This document shows, in pieces, positions 26,997 through 34,558 of a DNA stretch of 64,000 bases. The stretch lies in contig CAWATW010000006.1 of the NCBI GenBank assembly GCA_963785075.1, forward strand, positions 124,001 to 188,000. Reading direction: 5' to 3'. Each line of letters starts with the position of its first letter. Within the stretch, counting starts at the first letter, position 1. The notes below the pieces were generated by a model that saw only the letters and a list, made by a program, of their open reading frames with translations, searched no databases and was not told where the DNA came from. The position numbers and the translations under genes are program-made. The stretch is from JAOUGY01 sp963785075. Its GTDB lineage: Bacteria; Actinomycetota; Acidimicrobiia; Spongiisociales; ZC4RG35.

Positions 26997-27694
26997 GTCG
27001 TGGCTTGTTTTTGCATGTCGACGAGTTCGGAAATCCCGGTTTCGGCAAGATCGAGCATGCCATCGAGGTCGGCTCGGTCGAAGATCGCACCCTCGGCGGT
27101 GCCTTGCACCTCCACCAGCCCCCCGCCGCCCGACATCACCACATTGAGGTCGACCTCGGCCGCCACGTCGCTCTCGTATTCCAGGTCGAGCAAGGTGTCG
27201 CCCTCGACGATGCCGACCGAGATCGCGGCAACCTGATCGAGAATGGGATTCCGAGCGAAGTAGGACCGCTCCAACCCCCATTGGCAGGCATCCCACAGGG
27301 CGACCCATGCGCCGGTGATCGCCGCCGTGCGGGTTCCACCGTCGGCTTCGATGACATCGCAGTCGACCCGAATCATCCGTTCGTTCATCGCCTTGAGGTC
27401 GACCACGGCTCGCAGGGCTCTGCCGATCAGGCGAGAGATCTCCTGCTGGCGGCCCTTGGTGTAGGAGTCTCTCCTGATCCGCTCGTTACTGGATCCCGGG
27501 AGCATTCCATACTCGGCGGTCACCCATCCACGTCCGCTGTCCCTCATCCAGCGCGGGATGTCGTCTTCGACGATCGCCGTGCAGAGAACGCGGGTACGTC
27601 CCATCTCGATCAGCACCGAACCGGGGGTGGCCTGGGTGTAGCCCAGGTGCATCCGGACGGGCCTCAACTCGTCGGCAGCTCGTTCTCTCGCCAT
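26993..27694 (-). CDS. rph: Ribonuclease PH
   Basis: Phosphorolytic 3'-5' exoribonuclease for tRNA 3' ends. 233 residues with the PNPase/RPH fold: TEYGMLPGS-type segment (AEYGMLPGSSNER), IGRALRA, CDVIEADGGTRTAAITGA, and MSGGGGLVEVQGTAEG near residue 190. Because most tRNAs here lack an encoded CCA, its trimming activity is relevant locally. Between the MBL hydrolase and rdgB. Confidence 0.97.
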   Translation of the reverse strand: MARERAADELRPVRMHLGYTQATPGSVLIEMGRTRVLCTAIVEDDIPRWMRDSGRGWVTAEYGMLPGSSNERIRRDSYTKGRQQEISRLIGRALRAVVDLKAMNERMIRVDCDVIEADGGTRTAAITGAWVALWDACQWGLERSYFARNPILDQVAAISVGIVEGDTLLDLEYESDVAAEVDLNVVMSGGGGLVEVQGTAEGAIFDRADLDGMLDLAETGISELVDMQKQATT

Positions 27695-27701
27695 GGTTTC
27701 C

Positions 27702-28451
27702 TCACAGGTCGTGGGTGGTGCCGGCGACGGCCAACGCCACCGGGCGGTCGAATGTCGACTCGGCTTCGAGAATGGATCGGGCCGCCTCGACGTGTGCGGG
27801 CACGTGAGTCAGCATGAGCCGCTTGGCTCTGTGATCGCGGGCGATCCGGCCCGCCTGGGAGGCAGTGAGGTGCTGTGTGTATTCGTGGGCGCCGGGCTCA
27901 CCTTGATATGTCGCTTCACACAGGAACAGGTCGGCGCCATCGGCCAGCTCGCCCCACGAGCCCTCCGCCCCGGTGTCCGCCGAGTACGCAAGGGCCTTTC
28001 CATCCGCCTCATAGCGCGAGGCGACGGTTGGTACCGAGTGGTCCGTCGAGCGGAACACCATGTCGACGGGTCCGACCTGGGCGCGGTCGCCGTCTCCAAC
28101 CGTCTTGAACTCAAAGGTCGCCTCGAGCGGATGACCCTCTCCGGCCCGCACGAACCCGGCGATCCGCTCCCGTACCGGGGCCGGGCAATACACCGGGATC
28201 GGCTCCCGGCGGAGAGGACCGTGGGCCAGCGCGTGATACGCCGACAGCAGGTCGAGACAGTGATCGGGGTGCTCGTGAGAGATCACGACTGCTGACAGGC
28301 GATCGAGTGGGAAGCGATCCCAGAGCGCGACGAACGTGCCGGGACCTGCGTCACTCCAGATGACCGTGTCTCCCTGTTCGATGACATATCCGGACGCCGG
28401 TCGGCCAGGCGTGGGGTATGTCCCGTTCGATCCGAGAATGTGAAGCCGCAC
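27702..28451 (-). CDS. MBL-fold hydrolase, Rv1339-type
   Basis: 249 residues from a GTG. Metallo-beta-lactamase fold with HEHPDH (~60-65), DHS (~141), metal-bridging Asp in YSADTG (~160) and LTHVPAH near 217. RNase Z-like in layout but without the exosite arm. Position directly before rph-rdgB matches mycobacterial Rv1339, whose family is described as an atypical cyclic-nucleotide phosphodiesterase. Substrate here is inferred from synteny, not proven. Confidence 0.85.
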   Translation of the reverse strand: MRLHILGSNGTYPTPGRPASGYVIEQGDTVIWSDAGPGTFVALWDRFPLDRLSAVVISHEHPDHCLDLLSAYHALAHGPLRREPIPVYCPAPVRERIAGFVRAGEGHPLEATFEFKTVGDGDRAQVGPVDMVFRSTDHSVPTVASRYEADGKALAYSADTGAEGSWGELADGADLFLCEATYQGEPGAHEYTQHLTASQAGRIARDHRAKRLMLTHVPAHVEAARSILEAESTFDRPVALAVAGTTHDL

Positions 28452-28466
28452 GGCGGCGAGTGTACG

Positions 28467-29111
28467 TCACGGAGCCAAACGAACTCGACTCCACCCGGTA
28501 GGCCGACGTTCGTACCGGATCCGATCGTGGAGGCGCGACGGTTGCCCCTGCCAGAACTCGAAGCGATGCGGCTCGATCCGGTAACCACCCCAATGCTTCG
28601 GGCGGGGGATCGCTGCGTCGAATCGTTCCGACAACTCCTCTACCCTGGTTTCGAGCCAACCCCGGTCCGGTATCTCCCGGCTCTGGGGGGAGGCGTGGGC
28701 TCCAATCTGCGCGCCCTGCGGGCGACTGGCGAAGTAGGAGTCCGACTCCGCGTCCGAGACCCGGTTGGCGGCACCGTCTATCCGTATCTGCCGATGGAGG
28801 GGAAGCCACAGGAAGCACATGGAGAGCCACGGATTGGCCTCGAGATCGCGGGCTTTGGCGCTCTCGTAGTTGGTGAAGAACGTGAACGATTGCGTGTCGT
28901 ACCCCTTGAGCAGGAGCGCTCTCGTCGACGGTCGTCCGTCTGTATCCACAGTTGCGAGCACGAAGGCGTTCGGCTCGTGGACTTCGGCAGCGATCGCCTC
29001 GTTCAGCCATCGATCGAACTGTCGGAAGGGGTCTTCATCCACATCGGCGACGTCGAGTCCGGCGACCTCGTACTCGATTCGAATCTGACGGAGGCGTTCG
29101 AGGTGATCCAT
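28467..29111 (-). CDS. pdxH: Pyridoxamine 5'-phosphate oxidase
   Basis: FMN enzyme producing pyridoxal 5'-phosphate. 214 residues with NAFVLATVDTDGRPSTRALLLKGYD (FMN-binding split barrel), FFTNYESAKARDL, the PLP-site R-PQGAQIGAHASPQS and the usual C-terminal RLAP. May supply PLP for the tyrosine phenol-lyase-type enzyme encoded 2 kb away, though it serves the whole cell. Confidence 0.96.
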   Translation of the reverse strand: MDHLERLRQIRIEYEVAGLDVADVDEDPFRQFDRWLNEAIAAEVHEPNAFVLATVDTDGRPSTRALLLKGYDTQSFTFFTNYESAKARDLEANPWLSMCFLWLPLHRQIRIDGAANRVSDAESDSYFASRPQGAQIGAHASPQSREIPDRGWLETRVEELSERFDAAIPRPKHWGGYRIEPHRFEFWQGQPSRLHDRIRYERRPTGWSRVRLAP

Positions 29112-29170
29112 GTGCGCTGCAAGCTACCCGCGGCGGTCGATCGACGGAAGCGAGGCCTAGTCTCATCGGG

Positions 29171-29599
29171 ATGAAAGACCCCGACGCCGGCTTCTGGACC
29201 CTCGTGGGGCGGGCAGTCCGACGCAGGTGCGCCCGCTGTGGAGTTGGCCCCTCTTTCGTGTCGGCCTTTCGAATGACAGACTCCTGTCCGGCCTGCGGAT
29301 TCGTGTTCGAGCGTGAACCCGGATTCTGGGTTGGCGCCATGATCATCAACACCATCCTCAGCTTCGGCACACTTCTCGTGGTGTTCGTCGGAGGCTGGAT
29401 CGCCTTCTGGCCGGATGTGCCGTGGACCGGCCTCCTCGTAGCCACCATCGCCGTGGCGGTCATCGTCCCCGTGGCCGGTTATCCCCTCACCAAGTCGCTC
29501 TGGTCGGCGATCGAGCTCTCGTATCACCAGGTCGAGCCCGACGAACGCCGGAGGGCAGCCGATCGACGCCGGCCGTCTCAGCCGAGCGAATCGGGATAG
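29171..29599 (+). CDS. DUF983-type zinc-ribbon membrane protein
   Basis: 142 residues from the ATG at 29171. N-terminal zinc ribbon CARCG..CPACG (~21-45), then two membrane segments (~60-80 and ~85-105) and a basic tail. The pattern F-x-REPGFW-GAM-IN is typical of DUF983. Function unknown. Divergent from pdxH. Confidence 0.85.
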   Translation: MKDPDAGFWTLVGRAVRRRCARCGVGPSFVSAFRMTDSCPACGFVFEREPGFWVGAMIINTILSFGTLLVVFVGGWIAFWPDVPWTGLLVATIAVAVIVPVAGYPLTKSLWSAIELSYHQVEPDERRRAADRRRPSQPSESG

Positions 29600-30012
29600 T
29601 CGAGGTCGCTGACATGACAGAACGCCGGCACCCAGCGGGACTGATCGAGCGGCCATCCCTGCCGAAGGCCATACGCGCTGGGCCGCCAGGTCCAACCAGG
29701 CTTGGCGGCGCAGACTGTCGGCCAACGCAAGGCCCCCCCACATCGTGCTGTCGCGTCCTGGTGCGACGCCGTCGAGTGCCGAATCCCCACTCTTGGCTTC
29801 GCCATACTGTCCCCCCGGCGGGGGGACAGTACCGCTGCACACACATCCCGTTGACAGTGGAGCACCGATTGGGTCCCACGGCTCGTGTCCTCCCGCAGGG
29901 GGACAGATTCGGCAACGGCGTCGCCGTGGACGGATCAGGGGGGATTCATGCCGCCGTGGTCGAGTTTGCGAAGCAAACTCGGTGAGGTCGCCGCAGGCGA
30001 CCGGCGGACACC
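29600..30012. other. 413-bp gap with several hairpins
   Basis: No convincing gene. Holds a perfect 12-bp inverted repeat at 29805-29831 (TACTGTCCCCCC arm, GGC loop), a second of related sequence near 29888-29907 (TGTCCTCCC/GGGGGACA), and near 29965-30000 GAGTTTGC-GAA-GCAAACTC followed by GTCGCC-GCA-GGCGAC, which have the same GAA/GCA loops as the array modules. A minus frame (29578-29865) has a protein-like second half but no homology I recognise. rnpB was looked for and not found. Confidence 0.5.
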
Positions 30013-31152
30013 TCACATCCGCTTGGCGATCTCTTCGAGCATGACTTCCGTCGCTCCGCCCCCGATCGAGTGGATCCTGGCATCCCGATACATCCGCTCG
30101 ATCGCCGTCTCGGTGATGTACCCCATACCGCCATGGAACTGCACACAGTCGTACAGGATCGAGTTCACGAGCTCGCCCATGAGCGCTTTGACCATCGACA
30201 CCTCGGCTACTGCATCTCGCCCCTCGTCGATCATCCATGCCGAGTGATATACGAGCTGGCGCGCAGCGACCAGTTCCGCCGCCCGCATCGCCAGGCGCTG
30301 CCGGATCGCCTGTTTCGCCCACAGGGGGTGCCCGAACGCGTTGCGATGCTTGACGTACTCGAGGGTCAGCTCGATGGCACGTGCCGACTCACCGGCTGCC
30401 ATGGCGGCGAGTACGAGCCTTTCATGCTGGAAGTTCCGCATGATCTGATAGAACCCCCGGTCGAGCTCTCCGATCACATTCGAGGCGGGAACCCACGCAT
30501 CCTGGAACGACAGTTCGGCGGTGTCGGATGAGCGCCAACCCATCTTCTTCAACGCCCGACTGACGGTGAACCCTTCCGTGTCCTTCTCGATCGCAAAGAT
30601 GGAAATGCCCCGCGACGCCTTGACGTCTGTGTTGGTCCGGGCGGCCACGAAGACGATGTCGGCGTGGACGCCGTTCGTGATGTACATCTTCGAGCCGTTG
30701 AGACGAAACCCGTCGCCGTCTCTGCGAGCGGTGGTGCGCATCCCGGCGACGTCCGATCCGGCGTCTGGTTCGGTGACACCCAGGGCTCCGACAGTGGTGC
30801 CGCTCATCAAGCCCGGTAGCCAACGTGCCTTCTGCTCGGCATCTCCCCCGCCCAACAGATACCGCATCGCAAGATCGACGTGAGCCACGGCCGTGATGGC
30901 AAAACCACCGAAGGTGGAGCGGCCCAGCTCCTCGGCGAGCACCGCGGCGGCGGTCGCTCCGAGGCCAAGACCACCATCTTCTTCGGGGACGGTCAACGAG
31001 AAGAAGCCGAGTTCACCCATCGTGCGAAGCACATCCCGGGGAACCATTCCGGACTCTTCCCACTCCTCACCATTGGGGACGACTTGCTCTTCGATGAAAC
31101 GCCGCGCCTGAGCTCGGATGTCTGCCAGCTCTTCGGTTTCGTAGATCAGCAT
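30013..31152 (-). CDS. Acyl-CoA dehydrogenase, isovaleryl-type catalytic base
   Basis: FAD-dependent alpha,beta-desaturation of an acyl-CoA, electrons to ETF. 379 residues from the ATG at 31150-31152. N-domain helices, ALGVTEPDAGSDVAGM FAD/substrate loop (~123), TNG near 159, C-domain with QFHGGMGYITE. The usual medium-chain Glu position is Gly here (HSIGGGATE, ~362), but E244 in FQHERLVLA matches the base of isovaleryl-CoA dehydrogenase, so the enzyme should be active. Substrate probably branched or longer acyl chains. Divergent from tpl. Confidence 0.9.
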   Translation of the reverse strand: MLIYETEELADIRAQARRFIEEQVVPNGEEWEESGMVPRDVLRTMGELGFFSLTVPEEDGGLGLGATAAAVLAEELGRSTFGGFAITAVAHVDLAMRYLLGGGDAEQKARWLPGLMSGTTVGALGVTEPDAGSDVAGMRTTARRDGDGFRLNGSKMYITNGVHADIVFVAARTNTDVKASRGISIFAIEKDTEGFTVSRALKKMGWRSSDTAELSFQDAWVPASNVIGELDRGFYQIMRNFQHERLVLAAMAAGESARAIELTLEYVKHRNAFGHPLWAKQAIRQRLAMRAAELVAARQLVYHSAWMIDEGRDAVAEVSMVKALMGELVNSILYDCVQFHGGMGYITETAIERMYRDARIHSIGGGATEVMLEEIAKRM

Positions 31153-31430
31153 CGGGGAACACTGTATCGGCAAGCGCGTTCCACCACGGGTCGTGGAGAC
31201 GAGGATTCGAAGGAGCATGGACCCGGACGACGGCCGCGGGGTCTCCCGCGAATCCGCTCGATCCCGCAGTGTCTTCGGCCGACCCAGACCCTCAGAGGGA
31301 AACGGTCGAAGATCCTCCGGCAGATCTTGATCCCGCCCGCAGAAGCCATAGTGTTCAGGGCGACAGAACGCACATCCGCCATCGCTCCGGGCACATCTCC
31401 GGATGTCTGGCGGACGATCCGGAGGACTTG
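31153..31430. other. Divergent intergenic region
   Basis: 278 bases between acyl-CoA dehydrogenase and tpl. No gene or clear operator seen. The tpl frame is open through half of it, but the GGAGG site at 31421-31425 marks the internal ATG as the start. Confidence 0.4.
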
Positions 31431-32822
31431 ATGAGCGATCGCAGCTGGGCCGAGCCGTACAAGATCAAGGTCGTCGAACCCATTCGCATGACGACGCACG
31501 ATGAGCGCCGGCATGCGATTCGCGAGGCCGGATACAACACGTTCCTTCTGCGGTCGGAGGACGTCTACATCGATCTCCTGACGGACTCCGGGACCTCGGC
31601 CATGTCCGACCATCAGTGGGCCGGCTTGATGATGGGTGATGAGGCATACGCCGGGAGCAAGAGCTTCTACAACCTCGTCGACGCGGTTCGCGACATCTAC
31701 GGGTACGAGGAGCTGATTCCCACCCACCAGGGTCGGGGCGCCGAGCACATCCTCAGCCAGATCCTCATACGGCCAGGTGACTACGTCCCCGGCAACATGT
31801 ACTTCACGACCACACGTTTTCATCAGGAGTATGCCGGCGGGACCTTCGTCGACGTCATCGTCGACGAAGCGCACGATCCCACCAGCCTCCACCCCTTCAA
31901 GGGCAACATCGACCTCGACAAGCTGCAGCGGCTCATCGACGAGGTCGGGGCCGACCGCATCCCCTACATCTCGGTGGAGACCAACGTGAACATGGCCGGC
32001 GGACAGCCGATGTCCATGGACAACCTGAGAGCCACGTACGAGCTGTGCAGGCGCAACGGCATTCTCGTGATGCTCGACGCCACCCGGGCTCTCGAGAACG
32101 CATGGTTCATCAAGCAGCGCGAGGAAGGCTACCGGGACAAGAGCGTCGCCGAGATCCTTCGCGAGATCTGTGACCTGTCGGACGGCGCCACGGTGTCTTC
32201 GAAGAAGGACAACCTCGTGAACATCGGAGGCTTCCTCGCCTTGCGCGACCCCGATCTCGCCAGGGACGCACGAGCGCTCTTGGTGGCGTTCGAAGGACTC
32301 CACACGTATGGCGGAATGTCAGGCCGCGACATGGAGGCGCTCGCCCGCGGAATCCGCGAGATGGTGGCCACCGACGATCACGTCCACGCCCGGGTCGGCC
32401 AGGTGGAATACCTCGGCAACCTCCTGATGTCGGCCGGCGTGCCGATCATCCGACCGGTCGGCGGACACGGGGTGTTCCTCGACGCCCAGGCCATCCTCCC
32501 GCACATCCCTCACGACCAGTTCCCGGCACAGGCGCTCGCTGCCGCCCTCTACCTGGAGTCCGGCGTGCGCGGCATGGAGCGAGGTGTGGTCTCAGCCGGT
32601 CGCGACAAGCAGACCGGCGACCACCACTACCCGAAACTGGAGCTCGTGCGGCTGGCGATCCCCCGACGGGTCTACACCCAGGCGCACATGGATGTGACGG
32701 CCGAATCGGTGATCCAGCTCCTCAAGGACCCCGAATCGGTCAACGGGTTGCGATTCACCTACGAGCCCGAGTCGCTCCGCTTCTTCCAGGCCCGCTTCGA
32801 GCCCGTGCAACGGATTACGTGA
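31431..32822 (+). CDS. tpl: Tyrosine phenol-lyase-type beta-eliminating lyase
   Basis: PLP enzyme that splits L-tyrosine to phenol, pyruvate and ammonia. 463 residues, collinear with C. freundii TPL from YKIKVVEPIRM to LRFFQARF. PLP lysine K259 in SSKKDN, phosphate/base-stacking THQGRG (98-103), D216 in DATRA. The TPL-specific Arg (R381 there) is kept in GMERG (R384), as are the paired Phe (F451-F452); tryptophanases have Ile and Val at that loop. Best call is TPL rather than TnaA, but the substrate needs an assay. The 3' end runs into a heptamer array. Confidence 0.85.
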   Translation: MSDRSWAEPYKIKVVEPIRMTTHDERRHAIREAGYNTFLLRSEDVYIDLLTDSGTSAMSDHQWAGLMMGDEAYAGSKSFYNLVDAVRDIYGYEELIPTHQGRGAEHILSQILIRPGDYVPGNMYFTTTRFHQEYAGGTFVDVIVDEAHDPTSLHPFKGNIDLDKLQRLIDEVGADRIPYISVETNVNMAGGQPMSMDNLRATYELCRRNGILVMLDATRALENAWFIKQREEGYRDKSVAEILREICDLSDGATVSSKKDNLVNIGGFLALRDPDLARDARALLVAFEGLHTYGGMSGRDMEALARGIREMVATDDHVHARVGQVEYLGNLLMSAGVPIIRPVGGHGVFLDAQAILPHIPHDQFPAQALAAALYLESGVRGMERGVVSAGRDKQTGDHHYPKLELVRLAIPRRVYTQAHMDVTAESVIQLLKDPESVNGLRFTYEPESLRFFQARFEPVQRIT

Positions 32823-32862
32823 TACGTAGAACGTTCTACGTAGAACGTTCTACGTAGAACGT
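32814..32862. repeat. Heptamer repeat, 7 units of NNNACGT type
   Basis: Seven in-phase 7-mers ending ACGT: ATTACGT, GATACGT, then AGAACGT and TCTACGT alternating. AGAACGT-TCTACGT pairs form palindromes. The array includes the tpl stop codon (TGA at 32820-32822). Confidence 0.75.
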
Positions 32863-32909
32863 GAACTCGGCCTGCGTGGCCCACATGATCCGAGTGGGAC
32901 GATGCGTGG

Positions 32910-33069
32910 ACCACATCACCCACACTGGCCGGTAGACGACAACCCGGAGCGGAAGTCGGCCTGCAACAACACAGCCGACCGGCGCCTGTTCCGCTCGGCG
33001 TGAACCACATCACCCACACTGGCCGGGTAGACGACAACCCGGGGCGGAAGTCGGCCTGCAACAACACAG
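32910..33069. repeat. 65-bp direct repeat, two copies
   Basis: Units 32910-32974 and 33004-33069 are nearly identical (one inserted G and one A/G change), beginning ACCACATCACCCACACTGG and ending CAACAACACAG, with a 29-bp spacer. The second unit runs straight into the LexA box. No coding sense seen. Confidence 0.8.
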
Positions 33070-33088
33070 AACACATGTTCGATATGAT
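33069..33088 (+). promoter_or_regulatory. SOS (LexA) box overlapping a leaderless promoter
   Basis: GAAC-ACAT-GTTC at 33069-33080, extended to a GA flank at 33081-33082, fits the actinobacterial LexA operator core GAAC-N4-GTTC. A good -10, TATGAT, follows at 33083-33088, and the ATG begins 6 bases later at 33095 with no Shine-Dalgarno, so the transcript is probably leaderless and the operator sits between -35 and -10. Confidence 0.75.
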
Positions 33089-33094
33089 CGCGCC

Positions 33095-34048
33095 ATGTCT
33101 CAACTTCGCTGGCAGACGGTCGACGCCTCGCCCGATGGCTTGTTCGAGCTCGGACGAAGGGTTTCGGGCAAGGGCGAGTATCGGTCTTTGACCTTCCACG
33201 AGGTCGAATCAAAGAGCATCATCAATCACGTCCCTGCCGCCGCCGGGTTGCCGTTCGAGTACACGATCAATCCGTACCGCGGCTGCTCGCATCGCTGCTC
33301 GTACTGCTTCGCCCGTCCCACCCATGCCTACCTCGGTTTCGAAATCGGCGATGACTTCGACAGCCAGATCGTCGTCAAGATCAATGCAGTCGAGCTGGCG
33401 CGGGCGGAGACCGCACCGGGTCGGTGGCACGGGGCGTCGATCGCGATGGGGACCAACACCGACCCATATCAGAAGGCGGAAGGCAAGTACCGGTTGACCC
33501 GTGGAATAGCCGAGGCACTCGCCGAGCGCCAAAACCCTTTTTCCGTCCTCACCAAGTCCACGCTCGCTCTCCGGGATCTCGACGTCTTTCTGCGAGCGCC
33601 CGAGCTCGTCACCGTCGACTTCTCCATCCCGACACTCGACGAGGACGTGTGGCGTCGAACCGAACCCGGAACGCCGCATCCCGCCAAGCGCATGGAAGCC
33701 GTGAAGACCTTGAACGACGCCGGAATCGCCTCCGGGGTCCTGGCCGCACCGCTGATCCCCGGGATGTCAGACGACAAGGCTCAGGTGGCCGCAGTGCTGG
33801 CGGCCGCCTCCGAGGCAGGAGCGCGGTTTGCCTCGACCATGCTTCTCCACGTGAAACCCGGCCTCCGTGCGCACTGGTTCGACTGGCTCAAGCAGAACCA
33901 TCCCGAGCTCGTCGAGCTACACGAGGAGCTGTATCGACACCGTTCCTTCATCCAGGGGGGCCGACCCGCCGGTCGGAGGCGACAAACCGACGCCCGAGCG
34001 GGCTCGTCCGCACCCGCTTCGCAGCAGATGTCATTCGACCTCGACTGA
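33095..34048 (+). CDS. Radical SAM protein, Rv2578c/SplB-like
   Basis: 317 residues. Cluster motif C64-x3-C68-x2-C71 (CSHRCSYC), with YTINPYRGC just before and AMGTNTDPYQ-EG-YRLTR, TKS, and DFSIPTLDED strands following, the pattern of the SplB-like/Rv2578c group. Spore photoproduct lyase repairs thymine dimers, but this non-sporulating branch has no settled function. The LexA box in its promoter supports a DNA-damage role. Followed 16 bp later by the YbaK-type gene. Confidence 0.88.
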   Translation: MSQLRWQTVDASPDGLFELGRRVSGKGEYRSLTFHEVESKSIINHVPAAAGLPFEYTINPYRGCSHRCSYCFARPTHAYLGFEIGDDFDSQIVVKINAVELARAETAPGRWHGASIAMGTNTDPYQKAEGKYRLTRGIAEALAERQNPFSVLTKSTLALRDLDVFLRAPELVTVDFSIPTLDEDVWRRTEPGTPHPAKRMEAVKTLNDAGIASGVLAAPLIPGMSDDKAQVAAVLAAASEAGARFASTMLLHVKPGLRAHWFDWLKQNHPELVELHEELYRHRSFIQGGRPAGRRRQTDARAGSSAPASQQMSFDLD

Positions 34049-34064
34049 CGTAGCATCCCGCATC

Positions 34065-34532
34065 ATGCCAGAAGCGCCCGACACGCCGGCGACCCGGACA
34101 CTCGACGAAGCCGGAATCGCCTACCGGATCACCCACCATGGCCGGGTGAACTCGGCCGAAGAGGCGGCTGCGGCACGCGGGATCGCTGTCGGCGCCCTCG
34201 CCAAGAGTCTCGTGATCCGGGTGAACGCAAATGAGTACGTCATCGTCTTGATCCCGGCCGATCGCGGACTCGACTATCCCAAGCTGCGTGCTCTCTTGGG
34301 AGTGCGACGGCTCACCATGCCGTCTCCCGATGAGGCCAAGGACGCAACCGGGTACGCGCGGGGGACGATCACCCCGCTCGGGGCGGGCGCATGGCCAACC
34401 TATGTCGACGAGAGGCTTCTCGACCATGATGAGATCTCCGTGGGCTCGGGTAGCCACGGCTGGGCGATCGCGGTAGCTCCCCGCGATCTCGTATCCGTGA
34501 CATCCGCTCAGGTGGTCGACATCGCCGACTGA
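34065..34532 (+). CDS. YbaK/ProX-type aminoacyl-tRNA deacylase
   Basis: 155 residues from the ATG at 34065. YbaK fold with ALAKSLVIRVN (catalytic-site Lys), VIVLIPADRGLDYPKLRALLG, and PLGAG near 108. Family members hydrolyse mischarged Cys- or Ala-tRNA(Pro) in trans. Specificity cannot be read. Likely co-transcribed with the radical SAM gene and therefore possibly SOS-responsive. Confidence 0.85.
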   Translation: MPEAPDTPATRTLDEAGIAYRITHHGRVNSAEEAAAARGIAVGALAKSLVIRVNANEYVIVLIPADRGLDYPKLRALLGVRRLTMPSPDEAKDATGYARGTITPLGAGAWPTYVDERLLDHDEISVGSGSHGWAIAVAPRDLVSVTSAQVVDIAD

Positions 34533-34558
34533 GGTCCGACGCCTCGTCTTCCTCGGCG

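Noticed and set aside
29578..29865. 95-residue minus frame with protein-like C-terminal half
   Set aside because: Its start lies in a palindrome, there is no ribosome binding site, and I recognise no family; left as non-coding.
29600..30012. RNase P RNA or SRP RNA candidate
   Set aside because: The conserved GAGGAAAGTCC-type core of RNase P and the GGAA/GNAR SRP loop arrangement were not found.
32910..33069. CRISPR-like repeat
   Set aside because: Only two 65-bp units with one spacer, no cas genes, and unit length is too great.
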